DNA of 64,000 bases from Ryuthela nishihirai (GCA_038380435.1 JAWZYU010000011.1:88140501-88204500); one strand, 5' to 3'; counted from the first letter of the stretch, positions 1-11,879 are shown. Program-made: numbers and translations. Notes: a model not told the origin generated them from the letters alone.

Positions 1-140
1 ATGTTTATTGAAATTATTATTATTTGAAATTTAAATATTATTTAAAATTTATTGAATTACTATTAAATGAAGATTAAGTTAACTTAACCTTCATTTAATT
101 CAGCACACTGTACATTTACCTTTGAATCTTCCTATATATA

Positions 141-757
141 CACTGAAGACCCAAAACATTATGATCACCTGCCTAATATGATGTTGGTCCTCCATTTGCT
201 GCCAAAACAGCTCTTACCCAGCGAGGCATGGATGCTATAAGATCTCTAAAGGTGTCTTGTGGTATCTGGTACCAACACATTACCAGCAGACCCTTTAACT
301 CTTGAAAGTTATGTGGTTGAGCTGCCACAGATTGGATATGCTCTTCCAACACAAACCACAGATGCTTGATTGGATTGATGTCTGGTGAATTTGGAGTCCA
401 GGGCAATACCTGGAAGTCTACATGTTCCATGTACCATTCTTGAACAATCCAGGCAGTGTGGCATAATGCATTATCCTGCTGAAAGAAGGCACTACTAGAA
501 GGGAATACCGTTGCCATGAAAGGATGTACCTGGTCTGCAATGATGTTTAGGAAGGTGGTGGACACCATAGTTTCCTGCACATGAATGATTGAACCCAAGG
601 TTTCCCAGCAGAACATTTCCCAAAGCATTACACTTCCCCAGGTAAACGACGCACATTTCCAACACATTACTAGCAGATCTTTTAATCTTGCAAGTTATGT
701 GGTTGAGCTGCCACAGATTGTATATGCTGTTCCAACACAAACCATGGCATTGTCATC
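141..757 (-). pseudogene. Tc1-type transposon remnant, transposase C-terminus
   Basis: A frame at 173-667 (164 aa) reads as the C-terminal half of a Tc1/mariner DDE transposase, which cuts and pastes the element at TA sites. Visible motifs are QQDNALCH (second catalytic Asp) and, about 34 residues on, PDINPIKHLWFVLEE (catalytic Glu), the DD34E spacing of Tc1. The left end begins CACTGAAGACCC directly after TA (139-140) and matches the end of the copy at 11046. The N-terminal half is missing. About 85 bp of the coding sequence (near 272-358) occurs again at 659-743, so the copy was rearranged before or at truncation. Confidence 0.8.
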
Positions 758-1233
758 ATTAGTTTGCAGACATCTTACATCTGTATCAGAGAGATAGGGA
801 GAATATTTGCTTGAGTAATACATTTTATAGATTCCTTTTGAGCAAAGCAGTTATCATGAAAGTTTAAAACATTATGCAAGTGATATGTACCTATATAACA
901 CTATCATTGAGGCTTTAAATTATCCACAAAGTCAGAATATCATTAGTCCACAACAATTCAGCAGTTTGACAAAATAAAGAGTCTTTAGCTACTAACGTAT
1001 GATGACATGAGCATGGGTGAAAAGAATATGACATATATTGCATTCTAAAGTCAGTTTAAAACATAAAAGAACATTTTTAATTGATTTCATAGTTCTTTTG
1101 AGAAGCATTGACAACAAACTATGTTTGCAGCAAATATGATACAACATTTCATAACTTACTCAAAGCACACCTATATATTAATGAACCAATCCTCAAATCC
1201 ACTAATAAAACTGTCACAACAAAATAGGATATA
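758..1233. other. No recognisable feature
   Basis: AT-rich sequence between two transposon copies. I see no coding signal and no clear repeat. Confidence 0.5.
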
Positions 1234-2693
1234 AAAGGTGTTTCAAAGTAAAAGGTGTTTCAAAACTGTCTGTACAAATTTCAATGGGAAATAGGAAACA
1301 CCAAGACAAACCTTTTTTGTCTGTGAATGTATGTCCGCTGACATAACCCTTCAGTGCTAGAGGACACTGACAGAAATATCGATAAAGCTGGTACATAAAT
1401 GAATGGAAACAAGCGTGAACAATATGTTTCTTTAAAGAAGGTGCTCAAAGTTGCGATGGTAACAGCATTGCATGCATGACATCATCGAAGCATTGACTGC
1501 CGTACATGTTGAAATATTCCTGGAATTTTGCGAACAGTTGCAGCAGTGACAGCGATTCTTGTGACGAAGTCTTCATCTGAGTCAATGGAAGTCTTGTACA
1601 TGAGGTTCTTCGTGTGTCCCCAGAGGAAGAAATCAATACATGTTAAATCAGGTATCTTGGTGGCCAGGTGATGGGTCCACCCCAGCCTATCCATTGGCCC
1701 CCAAAAGTGGTATTCAGATAATTCCACACATCATTGCTGAAGTGTGCAGGCACCCCATCATTTTGAAACCACATTCATCTGCGAATAGCCACAGGAACAT
1801 TTTCCAGCAGTCCTGGCAACGTTTCTTCAAGAAATACCCAATAACTCTGCCCATTGAGTCGAGGAGTCGGCAGGTATGGCTCAATCAAAATGTCATTGAC
1901 GATACCCACCCAAACATTGATGGCGAACCATTATTGATGACCATTTGCCATTGTGGTATGTGGATTTTCATGCTCCCAAACTTGAGAATTGTGCACGTTA
2001 AACACACCCTCACATGTGAAAGAGGCCTCATCTGAGAAGAAAACATGAGCCAGAAAATCAGGCTGCACCATGGTCTGCTGCAGAAACCAGTGCACAAATT
2101 CCACATGAAGAGGATAATCCTGAGTTTGCAATGTCTGGACTCTCTGACAATGAAATGGATATAACTGCTGCTCGTACGACACTCTCTGCATGAGGGCATG
2201 GTGACCAGGTGATGGGTCCACCCCAGCCTATCCATTCGCCCCCAAAGTGGATTGAATTATTAGCTTCGCGTATTTGGTTCACACCAAGTCTACATGCAAC
2301 AGCTCATGTGTGTGTGCTTGGATTGTCCATGGTTCTCTCCCGACCAGTGTCATGCATGTTTGCATGGAATGTTCCAGTTACTTGCAGTTGCTGGTGCAAA
2401 AGTGCAAATGTTTGGTAGTTTGGCACATGTCTGTTTGGGAAGCGCTGTCGGTACATGTTAGCCATCTCAGCAATCATGAAACACTCCATGTTGCTCGTAA
2501 TATGGCTGATTTACAAATGCCAACAGCAAACACAAGTCTGTTCTCCATTCTCACTTTACCCCTCTAGCCAATTGCAGCATGACCAAACAGTGCCCTCTAG
2601 CACCGAAGGGTTACATCAGTGGACATACATTCACAGATGAAAAAGTTCCCTATCTCCCATTGAAATTTGTACAGAGAGTTTCGAAACACCCTG
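1234..2693 (-). mobile_element. Mariner-like transposon with terminal inverted repeats, broken transposase
   Basis: Overlapping minus-strand frames between about 2490 and 1445 give pieces of one transposase: a SDEASFTCEGVFN segment around the first catalytic Asp near 2030, then WIGWGGP and a DLTCIDFFLWGH segment near 1650. These are hallmarks of a mariner-related group common in arthropods. Frameshifts separate the pieces, so it is dead. The ends are inverted repeats of about 45 bp; the right end reads inward from CAGGGTGTTTCGAAAC and ends at 2693 before TATA. The left tip is duplicated (AAAGGTGTTTCAAA at 1234 and 1251). A plus-strand relative lies at 26775-27863. Confidence 0.8.
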
Positions 2694-2782
2694 TATAATA
2701 AAAGTCACAAAACACGAAGCTAACATAACCACTTAAATAACTGTTGCCATCCTCTATTATCATACATTCTTTTCTTTTATAG
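2694..2782. other. Short unassigned spacer
   Basis: AT-rich sequence between the mariner-like element and the LINE tail; nothing recognised. Confidence 0.4.
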
Positions 2783-3290
2783 GCAGACAACAAATCTAAG
2801 TATGAGTTTTGTCACACCATTTTAACTGTCAAACATATTTAAAATCATTGTCCTATTTCAACTTTGAACAGCATCTGTATTTTAGCATTCGAGATTTTAT
2901 GTCCAAGCCTTTTACACTCAGACACCTTTTATCTTATGACTCGTTTTTGCCTCCTGCTTTTTGTCCATTTTTACATTTACTAGTTATTTTAACAGATTAT
3001 AATTTTATGGGTTTGGTTCTTTACCTTTTGCCTGACCAGGATCATTTACATCTGGGTTGGTTTACTTTTTTTGGGTATATACATCCAACTTGTTCTACAC
3101 CTTTTTATTGTTATTTATATTATTTCAATCTGTGGCTTTTGTCTTTTATATCTTTTCACGTTTGGTTTTAACATTGGATATGAGTTCTATGTCTTTTACC
3201 CCCTTTTTACCTCATTTTGTGCATTATAGCCATTATTGCTAATGCGACATAAAATTGCAAACAACTAACCAACCAACCAACCAACCAACC
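2783..3290 (+). mobile_element. 3' end fragment of the I-like LINE
   Basis: The stretch is a diverged copy of the 3' end of the LINE at 37912-44080, matching about 43629-44080. The match starts in the cysteine-rich C-terminal segment of ORF2 and runs through the 3' UTR. It ends in a tetranucleotide tail made of AACC repeats (about 3265-3290). The corresponding full-length copy ends in a shorter CCAACTAACC tail. Being 5' truncated with a simple-repeat tail is the normal outcome of LINE retrotransposition. Confidence 0.8.
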
Positions 3291-3297
3291 ACTGCCA

Positions 3298-3465
3298 TTG
3301 TGTGTGAGAGTTGGTAAAGCTTATAACAATTGATTTAGCATTCCAATTGGAGTTTGGCATAACTTCAATTTGTCTTGTTTTCTCTTTCATCTGGTTATTG
3401 ATTATATTATAAGGAATTCACTGCAAAGAAAAGATGTTTGCCTTAAATGGTCTAGAGTGTGCCAG
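3298..3465 (+). mobile_element. RTE-like LINE fragment (reverse transcriptase region)
   Basis: About 165 bp align by eye with 18455-18610 of the larger RTE-like LINE, covering the segment just before and after the SPFLF motif of the reverse transcriptase. It abuts the AACC tail of the previous LINE fragment. There is no open frame of useful length. Confidence 0.65.
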
Positions 3466-3473
3466 GCTCTAAA

Positions 3474-4147
3474 ATACTCCAAAAGATTGTTAAACTTCTT
3501 CTCTTTGAACCTTTTTGACTGATCCGAATTTAACTAAACTTTCCTGATAATATCGAATGCCAGGTAATATTAACTTGCCAAATAAAGTTAAATGAGGGTT
3601 TATTAAGAATATAGGCATTTACTTATTGAATAAGAAATCAAAAGATTGTCAAATTATTAAAGTTAAATCTTAATAAAAAAAAAAATCCATTGTTGTTGCT
3701 CAAGAGAAAAAATAGCAAAGTCAAAATATTTCATATAACAAAGTTTATTTCCAAAAAATTCAAGACTCACCAAATGTACTGATGAATACAAAAATGTGAG
3801 CATCCAAAAGCTACATCTGTAAATACAACTCCGAAATAACTGACTTCCTCTTACTGACATTTTCTGATTACTGACTCCATGACCTAATGTTACTTAGTAT
3901 ACATGCAGTGTGTGCACACTGGGAAAATATTTGCATAAACATTTGCAAAAAATAGGTTGCACACTCACGCTACCTATGATGCAAGAGGGGGCATGTTCTT
4001 ATATGTGCATTAGCCATCAATCAAATATTGGAGTTGCGAATGCACAACTCCTTTAACAGTTCAGAAGAGAGAAATGTGATAAGTCCAACTGAAGATAATG
4101 CCCAAAATGAGAAACATAACTTAAATAAAGTGAATGTATGGTACAAC
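3474..4147 (-). repeat. Gypsy LTR plus leader and gag start
   Basis: This block resembles 7550-8256 along most of its length. Reading the minus strand, it starts TGTACCATACATTCAC just after the purine tract. It ends within sequence that matches the leader and the first gag codons of the other copy. The exact LTR/leader boundary could not be fixed. Confidence 0.7.
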
Positions 4148-5434
4148 TCCCCCTCCCAAAGGGAGTTAAAATTTGACCTAACAGATTTTGATGAGCAATT
4201 TTCAATAAAAGGACACTTCCTACGTCATTTACATATCGCTGAACATAAATAAAGTACTAAGTATACATACACAAATTTCAACAAGATGATCTACTCTCAC
4301 TTCAACACAATTTTCCATCACAACCAAAGATACCTCCTCCCATTCTTCCTAATATTGTATGCCAATTGCATACCAATGGCTGTGGTAGTTAGCTACATAC
4401 TAGCCGCTAACGGTCTAACTAGTTCACATTCTGATACAATTCCAAAAGTTGCATACTATAACTTGTACAAAGCTTGTTAAATTGCTCCTATCCTGCTTAA
4501 CTGCTAAAAAGGTTAAAGAGAAAAAATGATAAAATGCATGAAATTCTGCTCTTTCACAGAATATAAATACAAGTGCATCAAGCAGGGTACATAACATTTG
4601 CTTCTTCTCCTAACAACAATCAAATACACGAAATCTAGTCTTCTTTCATGCCTGCCATACATAAAAAAATGGGTATTGGTGCTCGTTAAATCCTCCTAAC
4701 TACAATCAAATACGCGAAGCTAATAATTTCATTTTACAAACAAGCAGGAGTGTAATCATCCACTAAAACTTCACCTAAACACAATAAATCATGAGCTAGC
4801 TGAAATAAAAAAAAGCATAAATATCTCCCCTCATCGAGCTTTATGTCCCCCTCCCAAAGGACTTTTGCTAATACCACCTCAGTCAAACTAGACTTTGTCG
4901 TTAGGGACAGCTCAAAGAAGGTACAAAAACTTTGACATCATGGTCAGCTCATATATGTGCAAACAAAATTACGCATCATTGACACATCAATATCACTGAT
5001 GACATTGAACAGATTTAAACACATATACATCAGTCTAAGTGTAAAGGAAAGCTGTATCAATAATTTATCATATACAATGCTAACATTTTCATTCAATACA
5101 ATTCCATCTACATTTTACACGAAAAAACACTTTGCATAAAAAAATTCACTTCAAAATACAACTTATATAAACACTGTATACTAAGTCCTCTTTTATTCTC
5201 ATCCATAATCATTTTATAATTCCTAAATTTCTAAACTTAGCACACTCAATTCAGCTTTCAGTCACCTGAAACGAAAAAATCTACAATAGTTCATAAATAC
5301 CCTTGAAATCACATTAATACATTATATAACTATTTATGGTTCAACTAGAACTTCAGATGAACCAGAATACATAAAAAAAAATTTTAATCACTTCACATTG
5401 TAAACTCAAACTATAAACCTTGAATATTGGTTTT
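4148..5434. other. Unassigned internal part of the Gypsy element
   Basis: AT-rich sequence lying between the purine tract and the palindrome cluster. A second purine tract of the same type occurs near 4848-4860 (minus strand). I see no convincing coding region; short frames at 4286-4480 and 4957-5139 look spurious. Confidence 0.4.
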
Positions 5435-5610
5435 CAATAAAAAATACTTATGATGATTTTTATTTGTTAAATAAAAATCATCATAAGTATTTTTATTGTA
5501 TATATAATATCCAAATCAATATATTATTGAAAATTATATTTGGATATTATATATAATATGTATATATAATATCCAAACCAATTTCAATATTTGAATATTG
5601 AAATTGATTA
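5435..5610. repeat. Cluster of near-perfect palindromes
   Basis: Three inverted repeats lie side by side. Arms 5435-5465 and 5469-5498 are about 30 bp, differ by one A and have a 3 nt loop. Arms 5499-5516 and 5538-5555 are 18 bp and perfect. A further pair of about 12 bp lies around 5583-5612 (AATTTCAATATT and its complement). All are AT-rich and would form hairpins or cruciforms. Confidence 0.85.
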
Positions 5611-6839
5611 ACTTTTCAAAAACCAAATATTGAAACTCCAAAGTTTCAACATGAAATTGAACAATTCAAAATGACTTCAATCATCCCCGTCTTCATCTAT
5701 TCCAGAAAAAAAAAACATCATACATAATTAGTGCCATAGTGAAAGAATAATAATATACTTAAATTTTCATTGTTGGCACTCCGTTGTGATAAATTATCAC
5801 CAGTCGTTTCCCAGTGACTTCATTTCCACTTCGATCAATAAACTAGGTATAGGCACTTCTGAAGATCTCATTGGTGACGTCATCTATTGCAAGTTGTGAA
5901 CTACATTGCCAGTTGTCACTCTGCAGGCTATCATCATCTCGTTGACATCTTGCTATGTGCTTGGCTTTGAAGAGCCTGGTTTTGTCTCTCCAGGTTTATT
6001 GCTGCCTGCTTCTAAATGACGCTTCAACAGTTGAAATTTTCTTTACTTGTTAGATTCATCGTGATTATTTACATTCAAAACAATTTCTGGGATGCTTGAC
6101 CTATTTTCATGTAATAATTCTTCATTTGCATTATTTTCCTTTAAAACTTCTGTTTCAACACTTTTCTCACTATCAACTTGTTTGTCTAAATTTTATTTAT
6201 TTAAACTAATAAGACATTTTACAACTTCTTCCTGAACATTCTACTTTGGACTACAAGATAAATTAGAAAGTCCACTGGACCATGGCAAAAATTTCAATTC
6301 ACAACTTTCATTAATATCATCTAAAATTTTCTCATGTATATGAAAGATCAGCTTCTTTATCATTGTGAGTTTATTAATTCAGTTTTTTTCATGACAAGGC
6401 TTCACAAAAGGTAATTCTATAACATTATGTGTACCAACAGTGGCAGGACTTAACTCATGAGAGGGTTTTTGAGGAATTTCGGCCTCTCACTTCAAAGATC
6501 CTAATTTAAGTTTCCTGAATTTCTGTTCTTTCTGTAGCAAATTTTGCTCTAGTCGGCCACAAAAATTACATCTGAAAGTCTTTTTATTCAAATTAATGAA
6601 TAGTAACCAAAAGTTTTTGGTCTAATTTCATTATTTGAAGCTTTACATAGAACATAAAACTCTGCGTCATTCGTTCTGCATTGTTGTAGCACAAATTCAG
6701 CACAAATTGTCAGGACTGTAGCTTCCAGTTATGTGGGAGTCATTTTGCAATACTCAACCTGATATCACTGCTTTGGCTAGGATTACATCCATTGTTGATT
6801 TAATGCCATTTTTACAGATTCTCTTCTTTCTATGTATTG
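5611..6839 (-). pseudogene. Decayed gag-pol continuation of the Gypsy element
   Basis: On the minus strand, sequence near 6580-6540 reads RCNFCGR, a partial zinc-knuckle-like motif as in Gypsy nucleocapsid domains, followed by charged, stop-interrupted sequence. It lies directly after the gag frame in the right orientation. The rest to 5611 is unrecognisable, so the pol assignment is an inference from position. Confidence 0.45.
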
Positions 6840-7640
6840 TTATGCCAATTTGACTAAAGTTGAAATTTAGTTTACATTTTGTACTTCTATGAATTCCCTA
6901 ATGGACAAAAACAATTGGGACAATATGCAGTTTATAATGTCAATTTCGGCGGTATCAGCATCGTACAGCTGGTATAACTCTACTGTATCCCAGATGAATT
7001 TTTCGATATCATCTCCTTTCCTTTGTCTTCGTGAAAACAGTTCTGTAGCTAGATCTGTAAAATCATCATAAGTTAGATAGATTTCCAAGAGTTCACTTTT
7101 AAAATCTTCCCAAAACTCTATTCCATGACAACATCCTTTATTATTCCACCATTGCTTAGCACATCCAATTAAACAAGATACTGCTAAAACTACCTTTTTG
7201 TTGCCTGGCACTTCATATAAATGGAAATGCTCTTCCATGGACTTGGCAAATGTCCATGATGACAGATGTTTCAAACCATCGAACCTTATCTCTGGTAAAG
7301 GCCAATTAACATAAGGACTGCAGTTAATAAATGGATTGGCAACTTGTCATTGAGGCAGTTAGTAATATTCTGTTCTATCATTTTCTTCTGATGGAACAAA
7401 AAATGGAACCTTACATATACATTCATGAACTAACGTAGCATTGTCATTAAATTTAGGGGTTGTTGTCATTCCCCTTTTCTCCCCCAGGTGTGGGAGAAAT
7501 GATGTAGATATATACACAATTCCCGTGTTCAGTGCACCACTTTCTTTATTGGCTCTGTAATACTCCAAAAGATTGTTAAACTTCTTCTCTATTGACCTTT
7601 TTGACTGATCCAAATTTAACTAAACTTTCTGGATATCAGG
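6840..7640 (-). pseudogene. Gypsy-type gag (capsid) remnant
   Basis: Two minus-strand frames, 7613-7359 and 7274-6867, together read as the N-terminal and capsid parts of a retrotransposon gag protein, which would package element RNA in the cytoplasm. The second has the typical capsid core: LSSWTFAKSMEEHF, then AKQWWNN, FWEDFKSELLE and a region of charged helices ending IREFIE. A stop and frame change near 7350 separate the pieces. It follows the LTR leader with the spacing expected of gag. No intact pol follows. Confidence 0.75.
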
Positions 7641-7659
7641 TTCCAGGCAATATTAACTT

Positions 7660-8256
7660 GCCAAATAAAGTTAAAGGAGGGTTCGCTACATGTATGGCTG
7701 TTACTTATGAGTAAGAAACCAAAAGGTTGTCAAATTATTAAAGTTAAATCTTAATAAAAAAAAATTCATTATTGTTGCTCAAGAGAAAAAATAGCAAAGT
7801 CAAAATATTTCATATAACAAAGTTTATTTCCAAAAAATTCAAGACTCACCAAATGTACTGATGAATACAAAAATGTGAGCATCTAAAAGCTCCATCTCTA
7901 AATACAACTCCAAAAAAACTGACTTCCTCTTACTGACATTTCCTCATTATTGACTCTGTGACCTAATGTCACTTAGTATACATGCAGCAAATGGATAAAC
8001 TGGTAAAAATATTTGCATAAACTTACAATTGCACGCTGTTGCACTAGCTATGACACAGGAGGGGGGGGGGGTATCCTTATGCACACATTAGCCACTATCA
8101 ATCAAAAGTCGGAGTTGCACATGTGCAACTCCTTTAGAGGCTCAGAAGAGAGAAATGTGATAAGTCCAACTGAAGATAATCCCAAAATGATAAATATAAT
8201 GTAAATAAAGTAAAACTGGTCAAGGAAAAGTAAAAATGAATGGATGGATCATCACA
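7660..8256 (-). repeat. Gypsy 5' LTR
   Basis: Minus-strand LTR starting TGTGATGATCC at 8256. The plus-strand relatives at 21400 and 24771 start TGTGATGGTCC. It carries a G tract of about 10 at 8061-8070. The element leader and gag follow at lower coordinates. Confidence 0.75.
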
Positions 8257-8321
8257 GCTCGTATTCTGAAGTGCCCAGTTTCTTGTTCCTGAGTTGAGAA
8301 TTTTCCTGTTCAGCCCTCAGT

Positions 8322-8566
8322 GAGAAAAGGACCACCATTGGATTTCAAAAGACAACTGTTTCCTTGGATGGGACATTAAGCCATAGTGTGTAGGAGAGTC
8401 ATACTCTGTGCATATTAAAGAACTTACTAGATGGTCTTTATGGGAGGCTTTCATCTGTCTCCTATGAACTGTTCAGTGTATCTCCTTCTCCAACTTTCTG
8501 TTAACTATTGGGTCCTTGTGACCTGGCCATTGAGCCCATTGTGTGCAAAAAAGTGCTGCTCAGAGG
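8322..8566 (+). mobile_element. SINE family A, 5'-truncated copy
   Basis: It matches the 3' two thirds of the full SINE at 39489-39876, from the segment before GATGGGAC through to GTGCAAAAAAGTGCTGCTCAG. The tRNA-like head is missing or unrecognisable. Confidence 0.75.
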
Positions 8567-8589
8567 TAATATTAAAATAGAGTCGCTTA

Positions 8590-8720
8590 GACACAAACTA
8601 GTGTGCCAAGGATGGGAGATGACTTATGTGGCTATATTAGTAGCTGTTCCTTCTGTATTTCGTCATATGTATTTCATTGTGAATTCATGCAAAATATTGA
8701 TTAATCGATTATTAACTCTT
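8590..8720 (+). repeat. Unclassified repeat, copy 1
   Basis: About 130 bp (including GGATGGGAGATGA and TTCATTGTGAATTCAT) recur with modest divergence at 13130-13255. No element type could be assigned. Confidence 0.7.
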
Positions 8721-9314
8721 AATGCATCAGAAGACACTATAGTTCCCACAGCCAAATTTAGTCTCACTCATGTCCAGTGGGAACTGTAGTTCCCAAGAGA
8801 ATATGCTTCAAGTTTCCATTCCCTCTCCCCATAGAAACTTGCCCACTTTAAGATTTTTTTTAATTAATCCTGAAACTTTGCGAATTAAACTTGATAATAA
8901 AAAAATACCTGATTATTTGGATGTTCTGTAAAGTTGTAAAAAAAGAAAAAATATATATTATGCTTCTGTGGCATCCATTTTTACAACCTCATTTCACACT
9001 GGAGTGTGTGTTGTTTTCTTCTTTATGGTAATGTTTCCAAACTAAAGTTTCATGCAGAACATTCTTTTTTAACTGATTCTTTTCAACTTCTTCTTAATCT
9101 TTTGGAATTGACTCAAAAGAAACCGGTAAAATGTATGTTTTTTAATGGAAGATATGTGCATCATTTCATAAGAATGCATATATCTAAGTGTTGCAATTTT
9201 TGTTATATTTCTGGTTTTTAAATTGTTTTACTGCTTGTTAAAATGTTTCAGAAAAATATTTATATATTATTATGTAGAATTAAATGTTCCTTTGTTTAAG
9301 ATATTACTTGTCAT
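8721..9314. other. No recognisable feature
   Basis: AT-rich sequence without coding signal or clear repeat. The small frame at 9006-9221 shows nothing recognisable. Confidence 0.4.
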
Positions 9315-9600
9315 ATTCTGGTCCAGACTCAAATCTGGAAAAAAATTGAGTGGGAGGGAAGTGGGGGGGGGGGGTCAGAAACACAGTTGAGCTGAAAAAA
9401 TGTAAAGAGGGGAGGCAAGAAATTTGATTTCCAATGCAATATAGCATTTTCCTCTCTGTTTTATGGGTTTTAAAAAAATGTTAGAAAATTCATGATATAT
9501 AAATAACTTTAATAAATTTTGCCCCTTTTACCCTTAAATTTTGAAAGGAACAGGGGCGTGGCCCCCTTGCCCCCTGGTTCCAGCTCTATTCTGGTCATTA
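9315..9600 (+). repeat. Unclassified interspersed repeat R, copy 1
   Basis: It shares order and wording with 53265-53535: an AAATCTGG(G)AAAAAATTG start, a block around GATTTCCAATGCA, then a GTGGCCCCCTTGCCCCC-type end. A partial inverted copy is at 54590-54740. The length and the short GC-rich ends would suit a non-autonomous DNA transposon, but no target duplication was seen. It contains a G12 tract near 9363-9374. Confidence 0.65.
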
Positions 9601-9959
9601 GTTGCTTCAGAATGAGATTTAAATCCAACAAAATTACTTTTTTTTCCATCATTTTCTTTTAAAAGAAAGTGCTAATAAAATTAATATGTTTGCTGTTTTT
9701 CTTAAATATTTTATTTTCTAAAAATTTACAATTAAATGCATTTTATTTTGGTATAGAACCCAACCAGTTACGTTTATTAATTAATTTGGGATAAGGTTTC
9801 AAAATTGTTCATTTTTTCTCCTGAAAAAAAGCAAAATTAACCCGGCCACCAGAATGAATTCTGATTTTCAATGCAGCATGTTAAGGCTAATTGACTATTC
9901 ATGTCTGTATGCAGGAGAGTCATACCTCTCTAGTTTATAGTTATAAACCAGATACATAT
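9601..9959. other. No recognisable feature
   Basis: AT-rich sequence with many short A and T runs; nothing assignable. Confidence 0.4.
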
Positions 9960-11040
9960 ACTTAAAGATATTTATTAAGAACATAACAGGGCATGATACA
10001 ACAACACATAGTTGAAGCTTACTTTGATTCTGATACTATATTGATATATATGTCATCTCCCTTTTTATGAACACTAAAAATTTCAATGTTAAGCAAATTG
10101 TTTAAAACTACCATAATATAACTATTCTAAAATTTACACAACATAGTCCTTTAGATTAGGGGTTCTCAATGTGAGGTATGCGTTCTCCTTGGGGGTACGT
10201 GGTAAAATTTTTGGGGGTACGCCGTGAGAGCTCAAAAGTCACTAGATCTAGTAACAAAGTAAAACTAACCATTGTTATACTATAACTATAGTTTTATCTA
10301 TCTATACAAGGAGTACACCAATTACATACATATTTCCAGGGGGTATGTGAAGCATAAAAGGTTGAGAACCTCTGCTTTAGATAACGACTGATTCTCAATA
10401 ATCATATTGGCATAAGCTTCAGTTTCATTGTCATAAAGATAAGTATTATCTTCAACAAAAGATCTAGATAAAGCATCAGCTAAATATAACTCTTTGCGTG
10501 GCTTATACACAATATTAAGTTCATGTGGCTGTAAACAAATATGCATATGTTGTAATCTTGCTGGACATTTATTTAAAGGTTTCTTAAAAATATGTTTCAA
10601 GGATTTATGATCACTTTCTACTACAAATATTTTTTTAAATATAAGCATTGATAAAATTTTTCGCATCCAAAAACTATAGCCAGTATTTCTTTCCTATCTG
10701 AGCATAATCTTTGTGTTTCATTTAAAGCTTTGGAAGCACATGCTACTGTTAAATTAATTTGAAAATCCTGCTTGTGAAGTATATACAGAAAGTACTACAG
10801 GAGTATTTGCATCAAAGTACTACAATACAGGTTTATCATTATCATTCTTTTTAACTCATTAAAAGCTTTATCATGGTTAAATCCCATTCCCCTAAAACAT
10901 TTTTCTTTAAAAGTTCTCTTAATGGTATGTTTTTAGTTCATTTCTGCCAACTCTGTTGCTTTATACATTTTTATACACTTTTCTAAAGTTAGATCTCTTT
11001 CTCTTAACAATCTATCTTTAAGGTTTTTATCTCAAATAAC
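9960..11040 (-). pseudogene. Gypsy-type pol fragment (RT end and RNase H)
   Basis: On the minus strand from about 10940, decayed sequence reads PLRELLKKN, the usual start of the RT-RNase H connection. It is followed by YAQIGKKYW and VVESDHKSLKHIFKKPLNK and ends KELYLADALSRS, the C-terminus of the LTR-retrotransposon RNase H domain. Several stops and frameshifts interrupt it. The hAT element at 10157-10374 is inserted just downstream of the RNase H. Whether it belongs to the same Gypsy family as 3474-8256 cannot be decided here. Confidence 0.75.
10157..10374. mobile_element. Non-autonomous hAT element, copy 1
   Basis: The 218 bp element is bounded by a perfect 8 bp target duplication CTTTAGAT (10149-10156 and 10375-10382). 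The ends are short inverted repeats of the GGTTCTCAA / TTGAGAACC type. There is no transposase. Two relatives lie at 19829-20039 and 55423-55711. The 8 bp duplication and the end sequence fit the hAT superfamily. Confidence 0.9.
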
Positions 11041-11045
11041 ACTTA

Positions 11046-11879
11046 CACCGAAGAGCCAAAACATTTTGACCACCTACCTCATGTGATGTTGGTCCTCCAT
11101 TTGCTGCCAAAACAGCTCTTACCCAGTGAGGCATGGTGCTACAAGATTTCTAAAGGTGTCTTGTGGTATCTGGTACCAACATGTTACCAGCAGATCTTTT
11201 AACTCTTGTAAGTTATGTGGTTGAGCTGCCACAGATCGGATATGCTGTTCCAACACAAACCACAGATGCTTGATTGGATTAATGTCTGGGGAATTTTGAA
11301 GCCAGAGCAATACCTGGAAGTCTTCCTCTTGTTCTGCGAACCATTCTCGAATAACCAGGCAGTGTGGCATGGTGCATTATCCTGCTGAAAAAAGGCACTA
11401 CTAGAAGGGAATACCGTTGCCATGAAAGGATGTACCTGGTCTGGAATAATGTTTAGGAAGGTGATGGACATCTTTCCTGCACATGAATGACTGAACCCAG
11501 GGTTTCCCAGCAAAACATTTTCCAAAGCATTACACTTCCCCATGTAAACAACACACAAGTACTCTGCCATTCACATGGTGCAATAGGAAATGAGATTCAT
11601 CATACCAGACACCTTCTTCCAATCATTCAAGGCCTAGTTTTGATGCTTGTGTTCCCATTGTAGGCACTTTCGATGGTGAACTGAGGTTGGCATGGGTATT
11701 CGGAGCATCCTGTGTTACACAGCCCCATTTTCAGCAGAGTTCAATGTAGTGTGTGTTGTAACGCTTTACTCCCGTCACCAGCATTCAAATTATGGGCAAG
11801 TTGTGCCACAATATCCCTTCTGTTGGCTTCTACAATAAGGGATAGTCTTTGCTTACCTCTAGCATTGATGAGTCGTGGT
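11046..11879 (-). pseudogene. Tc1-type transposon remnant, transposase
   Basis: The element starts CACCGAAGAGCC after TA (11044-11045) and carries most of a Tc1 transposase on the minus strand. An N-terminal piece near 11870-11700 has RLSLIVEANRRDIV. A central piece at 11570-11199 has QQDNAPCHTA. The C-terminal piece at 11370-11119 has NPIKHLWFVLEQHI. Frameshifts separate them. It is closely related to the copy at 141-757. The far end is lost where a SINE fragment begins. Confidence 0.8.

Larger units (their letters stand above)
3474..8256 (-). mobile_element. Gypsy-type LTR retrotransposon, minus strand, with tandem LTR junction
   Basis: Two related LTR blocks (7660-8256 and about 3540-4147) flank a 3.5 kb internal region with a gag frame. 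On the minus strand the LTR begins TGTGAT at 8256. The second LTR follows a purine tract (GGGAGGGGGAG, rc of about 4146-4156) as expected for a polypurine tract. The internal region is too short for a full gag-pol and no integrase or reverse transcriptase was recognised, so the element is deleted. Similarity of the low-coordinate copy continues past the LTR into the leader and the first gag codons (3474-3560), as in a tandem array rather than a simple two-LTR element. Confidence 0.75.

Noticed and set aside
2809..3171. 120 aa hydrophobic protein, apparent membrane protein
   Set aside because: The sequence is the 3' UTR of the I-like LINE; T-rich codons give false hydrophobic segments.
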